64,000 nt of DNA from Ignelater luminosus (taxonomy: Eukaryota; Arthropoda; Insecta; Coleoptera; Elateridae): the NCBI GenBank assembly GCA_011009095.1, contig VTPC01090614.1, positions 537,163 to 601,162 on the forward strand, written 5' to 3'. Position numbers and translations under genes: made by a program. Every line of letters begins with the position of its first letter. Position 1 is the stretch's first letter. Below are positions 48,498 to 59,603 of this stretch, piece after piece. Under the pieces are notes generated by a model that made no database searches, was not told the DNA's origin, and worked only from the letters and a program-made list of their open reading frames with translations.

Positions 48498-48641
48498 CCC
48501 CCACCCCTCCCGCCCCTCTGCACAATTTCTGGTGGTGTTAACCGGTACTATCTTATTAAAGGATTATTTTAGAAGATATTAAAAAAGGTCCCTTACTTTA
48601 ATCATCGAGAGGCCCACGGAAAGGTACATGCGCCCCTACTA
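48498..48641 (-). repeat. Right terminal inverted repeat
   Basis: Read on the minus strand: TAGTAGGGGCGC, GTGGGCCT, ATGATTAAAG, TTTTTTAATATCTTCT, CGGTTAACACC, GCAGAGGGGCGGGAGGGG. Its inner edge touches the 3' end of the nested LINE. Confidence 0.8.
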
Positions 48642-48645
48642 AAAA

Positions 48646-50473
48646 GTGCTTTGGTATCAACAGCAATAAAGATAAAAAGTTGATTATCTCTTTCGTTTTT
48701 GTACGTTATATTATTAGTTATTTTAATCTGCAATGACTACGTTGTGAAATAGAATCTGTTTAGGTCGTAGAACTTCTACATTTGGCCATCCTGACGTCGC
48801 AGCCTGTCCTCGGGCTTAATTTATCTAGAAACAAATAAAAGACAATTATATCGTAAATATTATGTAACGCAAAATAAGAGATCTGCCGCTCTCACAAGAT
48901 TCATGAATTCCTAAAGGCACATTTGGCAGGTCTTCTAATCGTTTATCTGCATGAAAGCCCATTTGTGTACTAGAGATCCGTCGATCTTTCGTAAATATTC
49001 GTACGACTGCGCCAATTAGGTTTTAAATATTCTCCGGTGAGAATATTTTTTAAAACAATTTGTATTTATTGTGTTTTATTTATGATACTTTAATAAAAGT
49101 TAAAGTTTGGTTTTGGAAAACGAGTCACAACTTTACTTCGACGATGTGTGTTCGAAAGTAAAACTGAGACTGACTTTTTATAAGTTTGCTCTTATCTCTA
49201 AAACACGGTATGTTTATTTATATTCCTGAGATGGAGGCATCATAACAACCTCTAATAATGGCATCAGGCGCTTATTTGTCGGGAATTTGTAAATTTAATG
49301 CTTACTTTAAGCAAATTAAGCAAAACAATAGTCACCCAAACTTTAAGTGTAATATAAACTCTTTGATTGTTCATATTTGAATAGTTTTAAACCTCATTGA
49401 AATACTGATACTTTCTTAAAATGCGTACGATATGAGATCATACTATAACTTATATCGAACTACGTATAAATTAACATTCTGGCTTCGATCGCAGAATTCC
49501 TACAGAAACATAAAACAGAAAGTTTCATATTTTCAGGAATAATTGTAATATTAATATTCAATTTATTCAGGCGTACAAAAGTCCTGCTAACAAATTCTAC
49601 GCAGTCCCGAATGTGAACCCTACTACTACAATCTCTAAAGTTATGAGAGATACGAGATCGGTTATTACAACAGCGAAATACTGTTAATTACTATTGGTAA
49701 CAAACAAGTTTGGGGAATAACATAAATATTTCAGTATTCCCACATCGTTCTCGCTGGCACAAATTTGCAATATATTCAGCTTTCATGGATTTGCGGGGGA
49801 TCTTTTATAATTATAAATTTTAATTTTTTATTTTTAATAATTCACGTTTTATATTAAATAGCTGAGAGCCTACTACAAGATTTCTTCAGTAAATTACATC
49901 AATCCATTAGAATTAGACTGAAGATGAAAAGAATTGTAATCACTGATGTGAAAGGTAATGTAGGTGGCAACAAATACATAAATTATTTAAAGCTGAAAAT
50001 TGATTGGATGCCCAGAGCTTTCAGCCAACACAAATAGAATTTTAATGAGCTTGTTGGGTAAATCGAAATTTGCTAATTACATTTGTAAAAAAGATTCGGA
50101 TGAGTGAACTGCGTTTCACATTGGCCACGTCTCCATTAGGAACGATTTTCATTGTGATGATGTATTGGAAAGCGACATGTAATTCCTAATTGCATCATAA
50201 ATACAACAACCGGAGGTGTACTACCCACATAATGAATATATCTGATTATGACATAGACTATTTGAAAAATCAAGTTGTAGCAGGAGTGTTACTTGCGAAT
50301 TATAGAACTCTCTACCTGAGCGATGTACACTACAGAGCAGATTGATGCTAATGTCTACCAATGGAACTTTTGAATGAATACAGAAATTGTTTTGCTAATA
50401 AAACAAGTGAACTAGGTATATGTCGGACTGCCGAAAGCTCCATACATCTGGAAGATGTAAAACCTATTCCTTA
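48646..50473. other. Intron 2, unassigned AT-rich stretch
   Basis: No long ORF and no recognisable element between the 38-48 kb element and the mariner. Confidence 0.5.
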
Positions 50474-50475
50474 TA

Positions 50476-51725
50476 CAGGGTCCATCCAAAAAGTATCAAG
50501 ACTACACTTATGAAAGGAAACTTATTGCAGATATAGGTACAATGGGTTGAAATTCCTCAAAGTAACGTTCTTCTGCGTTAATACACCGTTTCCACTGCTT
50601 CTGTCACGCATGGTACGCCCCCTGGAAGTTTGTAACTGAAATCTCCTTCAGGCACTGCGCCGAAGTCGCTTGCACTCTTTCCACCATCCCATAATGGTGT
50701 CCTTCCAGGTTTTGTTTCAGAGAAAGAAGTCGGGCGGGGCCAGGTCTAGACTGTAAGAAGATTGAGGCAGTGTTGCCACGTTGTGCTTTGCCAGAAACTC
50801 CCTTACGCGTAGCGACGTGTAACTCGGCGCATTGTCGTGATAGAGAATCCAGGTATTGGCGATCTCCCTTCGGACGCGACGGACTCTTAACCTCAGTCGC
50901 TCAAGTACTTCTACATAAAATTGACCGTTTAGTGTTTATCCAGCGGGTACAAACACCCTATAAATCAAAGAAGACAGTCAGCATTGATTTCACTTTTGAT
51001 TTGCTCATGCGGTTTTTTTGGGGGGGCGAGGAGATACGCTTATTTGTCACTCCGTACTTTGTCTTTTCGTCTCGGAATCGTACTCGAACACCCATGTTTC
51101 ATCACCGGTTATCACATTGTCCAAAAATTAGGCTCAAGCTCCACACGTTCAACAGTTCTTGACAAATCGACACGCGACTGTCCCGCTGTCCAGACAAAAC
51201 CTTTGGAACTAATTTGGCACACACTTTCCTCATCTGCAGATCCTCTGAAACAATTAAATATACACAAACTCAACTTTTTCGCAATGATTCTTACACTCAC
51301 ACGTCGATCAGAGTTCAAAAGTTCTTTCACTTTTGCAACATTTTGCTTATTTCAGCTTGTTGACGGACATCCTGCGCGTTGTCCGTTCTCGACGTCCTCC
51401 CTTTCTTTGTTTAAACTTCTTGTGCTACTCGAGAACTCGTGTTTTTGACATGGTAACCTCCCCGTAGGCTTCACGAATCATGGCAACAGTCTCACCACGG
51501 GATTTGTTTAGTTGCGCGCAAAACTTGATTGCATACCGCTGCACAGCAAAACAACTGCTCACTTCGGACGCAATCCACACTCTGCAAAGGCTCAAGGGCA
51601 ACTGAGCCGGGTCGCGTCGCATACCTAGAATCCCTTACCAACGTCCCTACCCAGGAAGGCCACCCTGCATCCCGTCCCCTTCGCTAGAAATAAATCAGTC
51701 TTGATACTTTTTGGACGGATCCTGT
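50476..51725 (-). mobile_element. mariner-like element with both terminal inverted repeats and TA duplication
   Basis: The ends CAGGGTCCATCCAAAAAGTA and (reversed) CAGGATCCGTCCAAAAAGTA match over 28 bp with two differences. TA is duplicated outside (50474-50475 and 51726-51727), giving a 1,250-bp element, the usual mariner length. On the minus strand the transposase reads VITGDETWVFEYDSETKRQS (first catalytic Asp, about 51115), RMSKSKVKSMLTVFF, FVPAG, YVEVLERLRLRVRRVRREI, LYHDNAPSYTSLRVREFLAK (second Asp, about 50850), and SLDLAPPDFF with the third Asp-containing block (about 50730). That order is as in DD34D mariners. The N-terminal helix-turn-helix part (51460-51200) is broken, and frameshifts and stops are present, so this copy cannot make transposase, but its ends look good enough to have been mobilised in trans. 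Confidence 0.93.
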
Positions 51726-51741
51726 AGACCGTGTAGGTTAG

Positions 51742-52959
51742 AGGCCTGCACGGACCGGATTTTCTAGTCGGATTTTTACGCGGCTCGGGTCTAAACTCGG
51801 GTTCGGGTCGGGTCAGGTCTTAGTTTAATAATTTATTGGGCTTTTCGGGTCTATGTCCTATCAATCGGGCCGTCTTGTCGAGTCTGTCGTTTAGATTTAT
51901 TAAAGACAACTCGTCTAGTTGATAATTACACTTTGCTTTCCATCAAGTTGCCTGCAGTGACTCATAAGTTAACCCAAACAAGTCACTTTGTGGGTACACA
52001 TATAAACAAAATATTAGAGTACTCAGCCAAAAAAATTAAAGCAAAACCTCTTCTTCTATTCTCAATATTGAAACCAGAAACCAACTCCGAACACTCACTG
52101 CTTGTTCGCCGACAGGCAGCTTTGCTAGTTTTCTTGTGTAAATTTGTTTTGAGGAAGCTAATCTGGCGGAGTGTCACGCTTCTTTGCTCTTCACCAGATC
52201 ACCATCGGTAGTGTATTAGCTTAACTAATATAGAGTTACCTTTCGTACTCTGCAGCCAAATTTTATTCCGTTTATCTCTCTGTTCATTCTTCTACTGGCT
52301 TCGTTGTTCTTACTTTCTAAACATTCTCGTAAAACTAATCTGATGAAAGTTTGGATTTACTCTCTATTCAACAACCTGAAGTAATCCTCTACTCATAATT
52401 ATCGGAGCGTGATTGGCGTTAGGGTATTTGGAGTAGAATCCTGCACGGGAAAAGAGTTGACACTGCCCCAAAACAACCAGGTAACATCTTGATTGGCCTG
52501 AACACCCCAAGGGGCTCAACCAATTCCCAAAAGGCTGAGATGTCTAAAAGTCTGTTTGAACGATCCAAAAGGCCCGACAGACCCGACAGGCCGGATAGAC
52601 CCGACAGGCCCGATAGACCCGAAAGACCCGAAGGGTCAGGAAATACAAAAAGCCCAATAGGCTCGTATGCTCGTACAGGCTTGAGAGGTCCGACAGGTTC
52701 GAGAGTCCCAAACGTCTCAATAGACCCGAAGGGCCGAAAAATCCAAAAAGCCCAATATCCCCATATAACCTGACAGGTCTGAGAGGTTTGACAAACTCCA
52801 ACAGCTCCACAAGCCCAACAAGACCAGTGTCCCGATTGACCGGACGTAGGCCCGAAAAACCCGATGGATTTCTCAACTGAGGTCTGCCACAACCTGAACC
52901 CGAGCTTTTACCTTGGCCGCGCAAAAGCCCGACTAGGAAACCCGGCCTGTGCAGGCCTC
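51742..52959. repeat. 1.2-kb element with about 90-bp inverted ends and degenerate CGGG/CCCG minisatellite
   Basis: 51742-51830 starts GAGGCCTGCACGGACCGG. The reverse complement of 52870-52959 starts GAGGCCTGCACAGGCCGG. Both continue with CTAGTCGG, TTTT.CGCGG, CTCGGGTTC and AG.CCT(C/T)AG. Inside the left end, CGGGT-type words continue to about 51880. Inside the right end, the complementary CCCG-type words extend for about 400 bp (52500-52870). The middle (51900-52440) is ordinary AT-rich sequence without a transposase. Flanking target duplication was not found. It starts 15 bp from the mariner end. Confidence 0.7.
52566..52640. repeat. GACAGGCCCGA-type minisatellite
   Basis: Seven to eight near-identical 9-bp units (ACAG/ATAG-(G/A)CCCG) lie in tandem. 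They create incidental ORFs of PDRPDR or SGLSGL repeats on the two strands. Confidence 0.85.
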
Positions 52960-54710
52960 AAATTTGGCGCCTAACATAAGGATGGTAAACAGGGTGGTGC
53001 CTTTAATGGCAGTTTTAATTGTGTTATTGATCACGGCATCTGCACGGCGTAGCAGCTAGTCACTGTTCCGTCCACGGCAAGTTGTATCATTTGCTCTGGT
53101 ATACACTTTACGATATTGAGCACAAAAATATTAATTTATATTAATGCTAACGGTCTATTCTCTTTAATAATGCGAAGTCCGTGTTAGAATCTTTCCTTGT
53201 TGACTTAATTTCTCTGGTCGAAATTCTGAAGATATCACACGAGAACTACAGTGTCGCAATATGTAGCCTTACATTAACATCTTTATTCTGTGTTGATTCT
53301 GAGTTTGTAAGATTTACATGCATGTCGCGGTTTAATAGACTTTGTTAAGTGTTTTGTTTTACAATGTAATATGTCGGTTTTAAACCATCGATGACATTGA
53401 CAGTTTGCGGTTTTTCAAGGTGCAATGTATTCCCAGTTGGAGTTTTCGGTTCGTCTTGGTTGGACGTTGTTATTATATGCGGTGATGAAATAAAATGGTG
53501 TTCATGCTACATATCCTAACTGGTATTTTACCAATAAACTGAAAGAATTTGGTTGAACTAGAACTAGGACGAGGCGATTATTTAGTAGTTCGTGAGTAAT
53601 AGAGCTCGCATCTTCGATATGCTGTATGCTTGGAAAGTGTACCAACAGAACATTTGTAAATTTGTTCGACACAGAAATTTGATGTTTGCGTATAACGAAT
53701 AACTCTATATCCTCCTGGTTAAAGGTAGGAAACCGTATTTCTAAGGTTATTATAATTGCTAAAAGTAACTTATCTTATATATTGTCGTGATTGTGACCCG
53801 GAAAACTGCAAAACCAAAAACAAATAAAAATTCCAAAAGTTGTAACATCACACAGATTGAACTCCCAAGAATTTGTCCGTTGTAATTTTGACTCTTCTAT
53901 CTCAGTACTTTTGCAGATGAAAAATAAAAAGGTTTTTTAAAAAAGAATTAAATTAACTTAGCTCTTGTTGTTGGAGGCACCAAAACTTCTAATTTTAGTT
54001 GATCTGCAAATTTAATAGTAAATTAAATACGTTTTTAGTTTTTTAAATTAATTAAAGCTGTATCGAGGAACTAAATATTATTCAAATAGTTATTGTGTAT
54101 TTTAGACCAAAGACTAGCTCAGTCGCAACGAGATATTTCATTGTAGAGTTTCATTTTATTTTAGCTACCGTAGTTTTTAAAAAGTTTATCAACTCAATGG
54201 CTTCACTCAGTTTCTAATTTAGAGACCTTTTTATCCTCCCTTTTATAAAAAATTAAGTAATTTTATTAAAATTCATTAAGAGTATATGTATAATTTCATT
54301 ATTGTAAAATGTTATAAAACTTTTTGATGAGACTTTTAATTAGCTTTTACACAAGCAGCTGCATTTGGTAGTGGGAACGAGTTAAGAAATAATTTATATA
54401 AGCGAATTTCTTAATTGTAAATCGTGAGTTCGTGCAGATAAATTTTGCAAAATGTTTCCCAAGAGAAATGGTTCCACGTACTAAAAAAGAAAAAGCGTTT
54501 CCTTTTAGATCAATATTTAAAAAACGACTTGTGTTAAATATTTAAAGTGCTCCGAACTAAATATTCCCGAGTAATTATTTCTATTTCTTCTTTCCTTTTT
54601 TCTTAATGTCGTAAAAAGACCAAAAAAAGGTTTTACTTTACAAATAGAAATTTTCGCGTAGATGCCTAAATATTTTATGTATAATAGAATTTTTTTATAA
54701 TTTTTTTCAG
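52960..54710. other. End of intron 2, unassigned
   Basis: AT-rich sequence with no recognisable feature until the T-rich polypyrimidine tract and CAG acceptor of sei exon 3. Confidence 0.5.
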
Positions 54711-54892
54711 TGGATGTAACATTCATCGTAGACATTCTAATAAACTTCAGGACGACATACGTGAGCGGAAATGACGAAGTCGTTTCGCATCCAGGAAGAA
54801 TAGCAGTACATTACCTAAAGGGATGGTTTCTTATAGATCTAGTAGCTGCAATTCCATTTGATCTTCTTTTGTTCGGGAGCGATACAGACGAG
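54711..54892 (+). CDS. sei: ERG channel exon: S2 and S3 of the voltage sensor
   Basis: The split valine codon is followed by [17 protein letters not shown] (rest of S2), the S2-S3 linker [15 protein letters not shown], and S3 ([19 protein letters not shown]), ending GSDTDE before the donor GTAAGC. Acidic residues that match human ERG D460 and D466 (here D233, D239) and D501 and D509 (here D274, D282) are all kept, so the divalent-cation and gating-charge-pairing acidic cluster looks intact. The exon is 182 nt and leaves the frame in phase 0, so the next exon should begin cleanly with the S3-S4 linker and S4. That exon is not in the remaining 9.1 kb. The exon is flanked by a strong polypyrimidine tract (T-rich, 54691-54708). 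Confidence 0.95.
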
Positions 54893-56013
54893 GTAAGCTG
54901 ATTGCAATTCTTAGATGTTATCATAGTTTTTTTAACTTTAGTTTGATGTTCAGTGTTGTGTCAATCACTTGAATGTAATAAGTAACTTTAAAAAGTCACA
55001 TATTCATGTAGAATGTTATGCAAAGTAAATATTAGATAAACGCCAAGATATAATGTAGTTTTTACCAACAAATCCATTAACTATTACATACAACCAAGTA
55101 AATTATTAACTATTGTGTGTCATAATGCACAAGCACATATTTTCTAAGAAGATTCGTGTTTTTGTATTTTTGTACACCTAATCAAATATTGTATAAACGT
55201 AAAGTAATACAGAAGTATCAACAAGGAAGTTTCTCCCACGTCGCATTGGAAAAATAGAACGACTAAACGAGTTAAAATTTCACTGTGATTGACAGTCGTT
55301 TTTAATGTTCCAAACTTCCTTCCCTAAGGCAATATAGGAACCCTTATATTCAGTTTTTGTGTTTTCTTTTGTACTCAAAGGGAACACCCACAGACTCGCT
55401 TATAAAAAGTAACTGAGAAACGCCTACACTATTGTGTTGATTTTTTACTAAAAGGGTTTTTCCACGTGTACGTTTTAATATTTAGTATGGGGATATCGGA
55501 AACTGTTGCATCTACAGAAATGCTTAAATAGCAAACAAGTTGCAGTTTTATATGAGCTCAATTTAAATAATAAAAAGTTTACTTTAGAAAAATTGCATTT
55601 TTAAAATTCATTTAAACGCATTTAGCTCTGATACGCGTTATTACACATATTAAACACCAAACTGTCTGTGTACAAAACTTTACATTTGGTATTACACTTA
55701 GGTAACATGTAATCATAATGAAAGTCGCACAATTCATCTCGATAGGCACTAAACTTTTGTCCGGATAACCAAACAAGATCACTATAGCGCTATATATACT
55801 ATCCTCCTTGCACAGCAGTCTAATCACTTAGCGTTTTCTAACATTTCTCATTGTTTTCCCTATAACACAGTTTAAATGTTCAAAGCTTCAAACAGACTTT
55901 TAACTTACTAAAACATGCATAACCATCAGTTTAGACAAGTTTTTTTCGAATTCATTTTTTGTTATCAAAAGCTTTTGGATATTGAAGTCTACATATGTTT
56001 GCATTCAGGCGCT
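54893..56013. other. Start of intron 3, unassigned
   Basis: AT-rich intron. No exon encoding S4 or pore is present and no element is recognised. Confidence 0.5.
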
Positions 56014-57010
56014 TTATTTAAATTCTAAAATTTGTTGGACCGTTACTAATCTCAAACCATACTTTAGAACTTGCTTCAGAGCCCTGTAGTGAATAACATA
56101 CCGTTCTTTCCAATACAGTGTAGCCAACAACTTCTTTTGCTCTGAACCTGGTGCTGTGGTGTAGGGGTACGTTTTTATGTAATTTCTGGGATATTCGATG
56201 TCTACTTCTAACATGTAGCACTTATTAGAAATGTCAGGCACCCTCATTATGTCAGCTGATTACCCACCCACACAAATTTTTGACGTTATAATACATAAAG
56301 TATGATGTAGGTTGACTGGGATTGTTTTGGACATAAATGGATTGTTAGCCTTCCCATACCTATTGTTACATTGGCTAATGCCAGGTCAGTAGCTCTAATT
56401 GTATCTTAGTATACTTCAACATAGCATCCCAGGTGAAGCCGGGTGCGGACTTGAAGTGGACTGGATCGAGCTGCTATATATTGAGACTAACGTCGCGAAA
56501 GTTTTCTAAAATAGCCAACCAGCAGAAAAACGTCGATTTTTAGATTGAAGTATATAAAATCTTATGTTTTACATTCAAATTCCTGCGTGCATGGGAGTAA
56601 TCTTCTAGGGTGATGTTTTACCATTTAATATACTATAAAAATTGCGCTTAGGAGGAAGAGGCAGCTTGAACTTCTTATCTAAATCAGGGAATTGTTGTTT
56701 CATAATCTTGAATTCACCTAACTATGACGCCAACTCGTCCAGAAAAAAAGTCAGAAGATCTTCCTCTCTTTTATAAATTCAGTAAAACTAATATATTTTG
56801 TTTTGTTAATCGGTACCAGAGAGATATTATCCTCGATTTCTTGCACCAAGCCTTTGATAACGAAGAAATCATCACGGTCACTAAGATTGTGGAACACTGC
56901 AGGAATGACTGTTTTATCTTGGAAGTTAATATTACAGTCCTAATGGGTTGCCTTACGGAGTCTTTCTGTGAGATGACAATGATCTTGGACGTCATTCCTT
57001 TAGGGATACA
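56014..57010 (-). pseudogene. Protein-primed family-B DNA polymerase remnant (Maverick/Polinton-like or related)
   Basis: On the minus strand, in order: a DHCHLTERLRKATH stretch followed by CNINFQDKTVIPAVFHNL (about 56970-56890; the DHCHLTG...H..CN motif precedes the exonuclease-like region in this family), ISLVPINKTKYISFTEFI (about 56840-56790), FKIMKQQFPDLDKKFKLPL (56710-56650), DPVHFKSAPGFTWDAML with ELLTDLALA (56470-56380), MLEVDIEYPRNY (about 56215-56180) and ERYVIHYRALKQVLKYGL (56105-56050). These are the hallmarks of the DNA_pol_B_2 type used by Polintons, related viruses and linear plasmids. Frameshifts and stops are common, and the palm catalytic motif (DTDS) lies beyond the preserved part. 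A single fragment without accompanying integrase, ATPase or capsid genes. Which replicon it came from is open. Confidence 0.8.
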
Positions 57011-57049
57011 ATCATTAGTCTAAAATATTGGTCTGCTGAGCTCAAATTC

Positions 57050-57900
57050 GCCCAAATAATTGTAATTGAAAGCCATGCAAATCTCCACAAGAATCTTACT
57101 TCATACCGCCCAATTAGCCTGCTTTCTTAATTACCTAAATTACTAGAAAAGCTAATAATTAAAAGGTCACAAGAGACCGATATCCCAGAAAACATATTTC
57201 CTGACCACCAATTTGGTTTCCGAAAACATCGGTCAACCATTCAGCAATGTCATGGAGTAGTAACAATAATAAATTAAGCATTTGACTCAAAAGAGTATTG
57301 CCAAGCAGTGTAGCAAGCATTTGATAAAGTATGACACAAGAGTCTATTACCTAAAATTAAATGTCACTTGCCAAGTGAATACTATCTTTTACTTAAATCG
57401 TATCTATCAAACTCTTCCAGATTCAATAGGTGTAAGCATACTCAGACATCTTCCCAACGAAGCATTCTTGTCTCATTTTTGTACTTTATATTTACAGCTG
57501 ACGTGCCAATCATTCCAACAAAACACGTGGTACTGATGATTTTGTTGATGGCACAATAATCAAGTGTAATTACAACGACCCGCAAATTGCTGCAACAAGA
57601 TTACAAGACCACCTAAACCTTAGCCGTGTTGGCGAATAAAAGTTAAGGAAACCTAAAGCACATATGTAACTGCCAAGCATGTCCAAGAGTATCCTTAGAT
57701 AATAGTGAGATCCCCCAAGCTCAAGTTGCGAAACAATTCATGCTCTCTCAGTTCCAGTAAGTCTAACATTAACATTATACAACTCTTTTAATTAAAGTCA
57801 GTCCGAATGCACCATGGTACGTTTCAAACCATACTCTCCATGTTAGAAATACCAACCTTAGAAGAAGAACGATGAAAAATAATTAACAAGCATTTCCTAA
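57050..57900 (+). mobile_element. jockey-like non-LTR retrotransposon fragment (RT)
   Basis: Plus-strand RT pieces: SYRPISLLS with LPKLLEKLIIKR (57100-57165), FPDHQFGFRKHRSTIQQ (57200-57250), YCQAV...QAFDKV (about 57300-57330), PSEYYLLLKSYLSNSSRF (57370-57425), and a degraded LYFIFTADVPIIP block (57480-57515). About 57800, NAPWYVSNHTLH matches the C-terminal wording of jockey. The DD catalytic box is not readable. Stops and frameshifts throughout. It abuts the DNA polymerase remnant, which runs in the opposite direction, so one may have inserted beside or into the other. Confidence 0.8.
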
Positions 57901-58154
57901 GACTACAAGATCAACTAAACGTTCTAGTTTCTAACCTAAATGATGTCAGAATACAAAACGGTTGAAAAAAATGTGGCCAAGTGATTTAGAAATTGACTGA
58001 ATAGGTCAAGGAACTCCCTAAAGCGGAATAACATCGATGGATGGTCACAACAATATCAAATTAACTTATAAAAAATTACAAATTAAAGCGATCCATCCTT
58101 ATATCTCGTAAACAAATGAAAATATCTAAATAAGAAGAAACATGTCAATATGTT

Positions 58155-58370
58155 TTTAGCGTAGGGGACTAACCCACCCGTAATTCTCCGTCTCTGATTA
58201 AGAATATCAAACGCAAAACTACGGAAAACAGTAGACACCTTATAGTAACAAACGCGTAGAAAACTTCATTCCGATATGTCATTTTGTTCTAGAAATATCG
58301 ATAAAACAAGAAAATCTAAATGAAACTTTGACACCCTGTATCTCGGAAACGGTGCATTTTAGGAAAAAAA
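58155..58370. repeat. Dispersed repeat R, copy 1
   Basis: It matches 61605-61790 in the same orientation: TTTAGCG, CCCACC..AATTCTCC, TAACAAA.G.GTAGAAAA, CATTTTGTT, AAATGAAACTTTG, then CCCTGTATCTCGGAAACGG and TGCATTTTAGG. About 75-80% identity by eye. Non-coding. Confidence 0.75.
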
Positions 58371-58438
58371 ATAATTTGGTAAGAATGGCTTAATTTTTGT
58401 AGGGGAATGTTCCTGGCGCCTGTTTTATTTTTTCTGGG

Positions 58439-58501
58439 AAAGGATTATATATATATATAATCCTTTAGCTATCCTTTGGCTATATATATATATATAGCCA
58501 A
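58439..58501. repeat. Two adjacent perfect AT palindromes
   Basis: 58439-58466 is a perfect 28-bp palindrome with arms AAAGGATTATATAT. 58476-58501 is a perfect 26-bp palindrome, TTGGC, then (TA)8, then GCCAA. Only nine bases separate them. Both are built on a (TA)n core capped by non-AT ends, and each can form a hairpin or cruciform. Confidence 0.95.
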
Positions 58502-59603
58502 CGTTGCCAGAACTAGCTATAAATCATCAAATCTGAAGATTTACAACATTCTTGATTGTTCCTGACGTCGTGTTTTAATCCACGTAGCGATCCAAATCAC
58601 TACCACTCAGTTTCGTTTAATGCAAACGAATCGCTTGGTATCACTTCGTCTCAGTTGATAGTATAAAAAATTACTGATACACCTTCAGGATCAAGGCGCA
58701 TGGAACGCATGCCGCCATTTTATTAATAATGATAGTTGTCATAATGCTGAAAATTGTTATAATTGACATTTTTTACGGTTTACATTTGTTTTTGCATATT
58801 CGTGCATGTACTTTAATTTTCTTATTTGACATAATTTGCGTTACTATTAAAAATACCTAGCAACACTTTTGATCTCGATTTATTAAAAAGAATTTCCAAA
58901 TAACCCGAGATAACTAAGATGCTTACAGAATAATTGAGCCTGTAATGTAAGTTGCCTACTTAATTTTTTGCGAGATAGTTTATTTATACTGTGTTTCCTC
59001 AAGCTTATGGTCAGAATTCAAAAATTCTTTAATTAATACCAAGATTTGTATTTATTATAATTATATTATCAATGTTATTTAGGATCGTACGTGCAAAAGC
59101 ACTCTAATAAGGGTACTGTAATTATTTTTTATGGTTATCCGGACTTTCCCACAACTATAGGAAAAACACACACTTTTATCTACCAAAGAAAAACACCAGA
59201 CGTTCAGTTGAATGCATTCTTACATAATCTATTCTTTCTCATGTCAACAACAAGAAGGCTCTCATCACTGCCGTTGCTTTAACTTTAAAACAATAAGATT
59301 TGAAATTCACCGCGCAATGGCTGATGCGAATGTCTTGATTAGCACAATAGCTGCTGATGAAAAAAATTAATTGTAGTTAGACGGGACACATACGTTCTAT
59401 TGTTTAGTGTTAGAGATTCTTCATTGTACTTTGTGATTTTTTAGTTGAGCTGAACTGTTCTAATCAAAAGAAGGTCGCCAGTTTTAAATAATTTTAATTT
59501 CAAGTGATAATATTTACTTCTTAAGAATTTTTCTGCAAAGATCCATATTTTACTGAAATTTTAATTTTAAATAAACTAAGTTGATACTTGCAAGCCAGGA
59601 CAT

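Larger units (their letters stand above)
38186..48641 (-). mobile_element. Large DNA element with about 140-bp terminal inverted repeats and a non-canonical coding region
   Basis: The outer ends are TAGTAGGGGCGC and its reverse complement GCGCCCCTACTA, flanked on both sides by AAAA (38182-38185 and 48642-48645), a possible 4-bp target duplication. The inverted similarity goes inward for about 140 bp. Inside are a single long reverse-strand coding remnant (43752-38580) and a nested forward LINE (about 44500-48490). Without the LINE the element would be about 6.4 kb. The coding remnant is not a transposase of the Tc1/mariner, hAT, piggyBac or PIF type by its visible motifs. Superfamily is unresolved. 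Academ is one candidate, because published Academ elements carry XPG-like nuclease regions and make 3-4 bp duplications, but nothing here proves it. Confidence 0.75.

Noticed and set aside
52419-52924. ORFs with PDRPDRPDR or SGLSGLSGL repeats
   Set aside because: They come from a 9-bp GC-rich minisatellite inside the inverted-repeat element. No start context, splice signals or recognisable domain.
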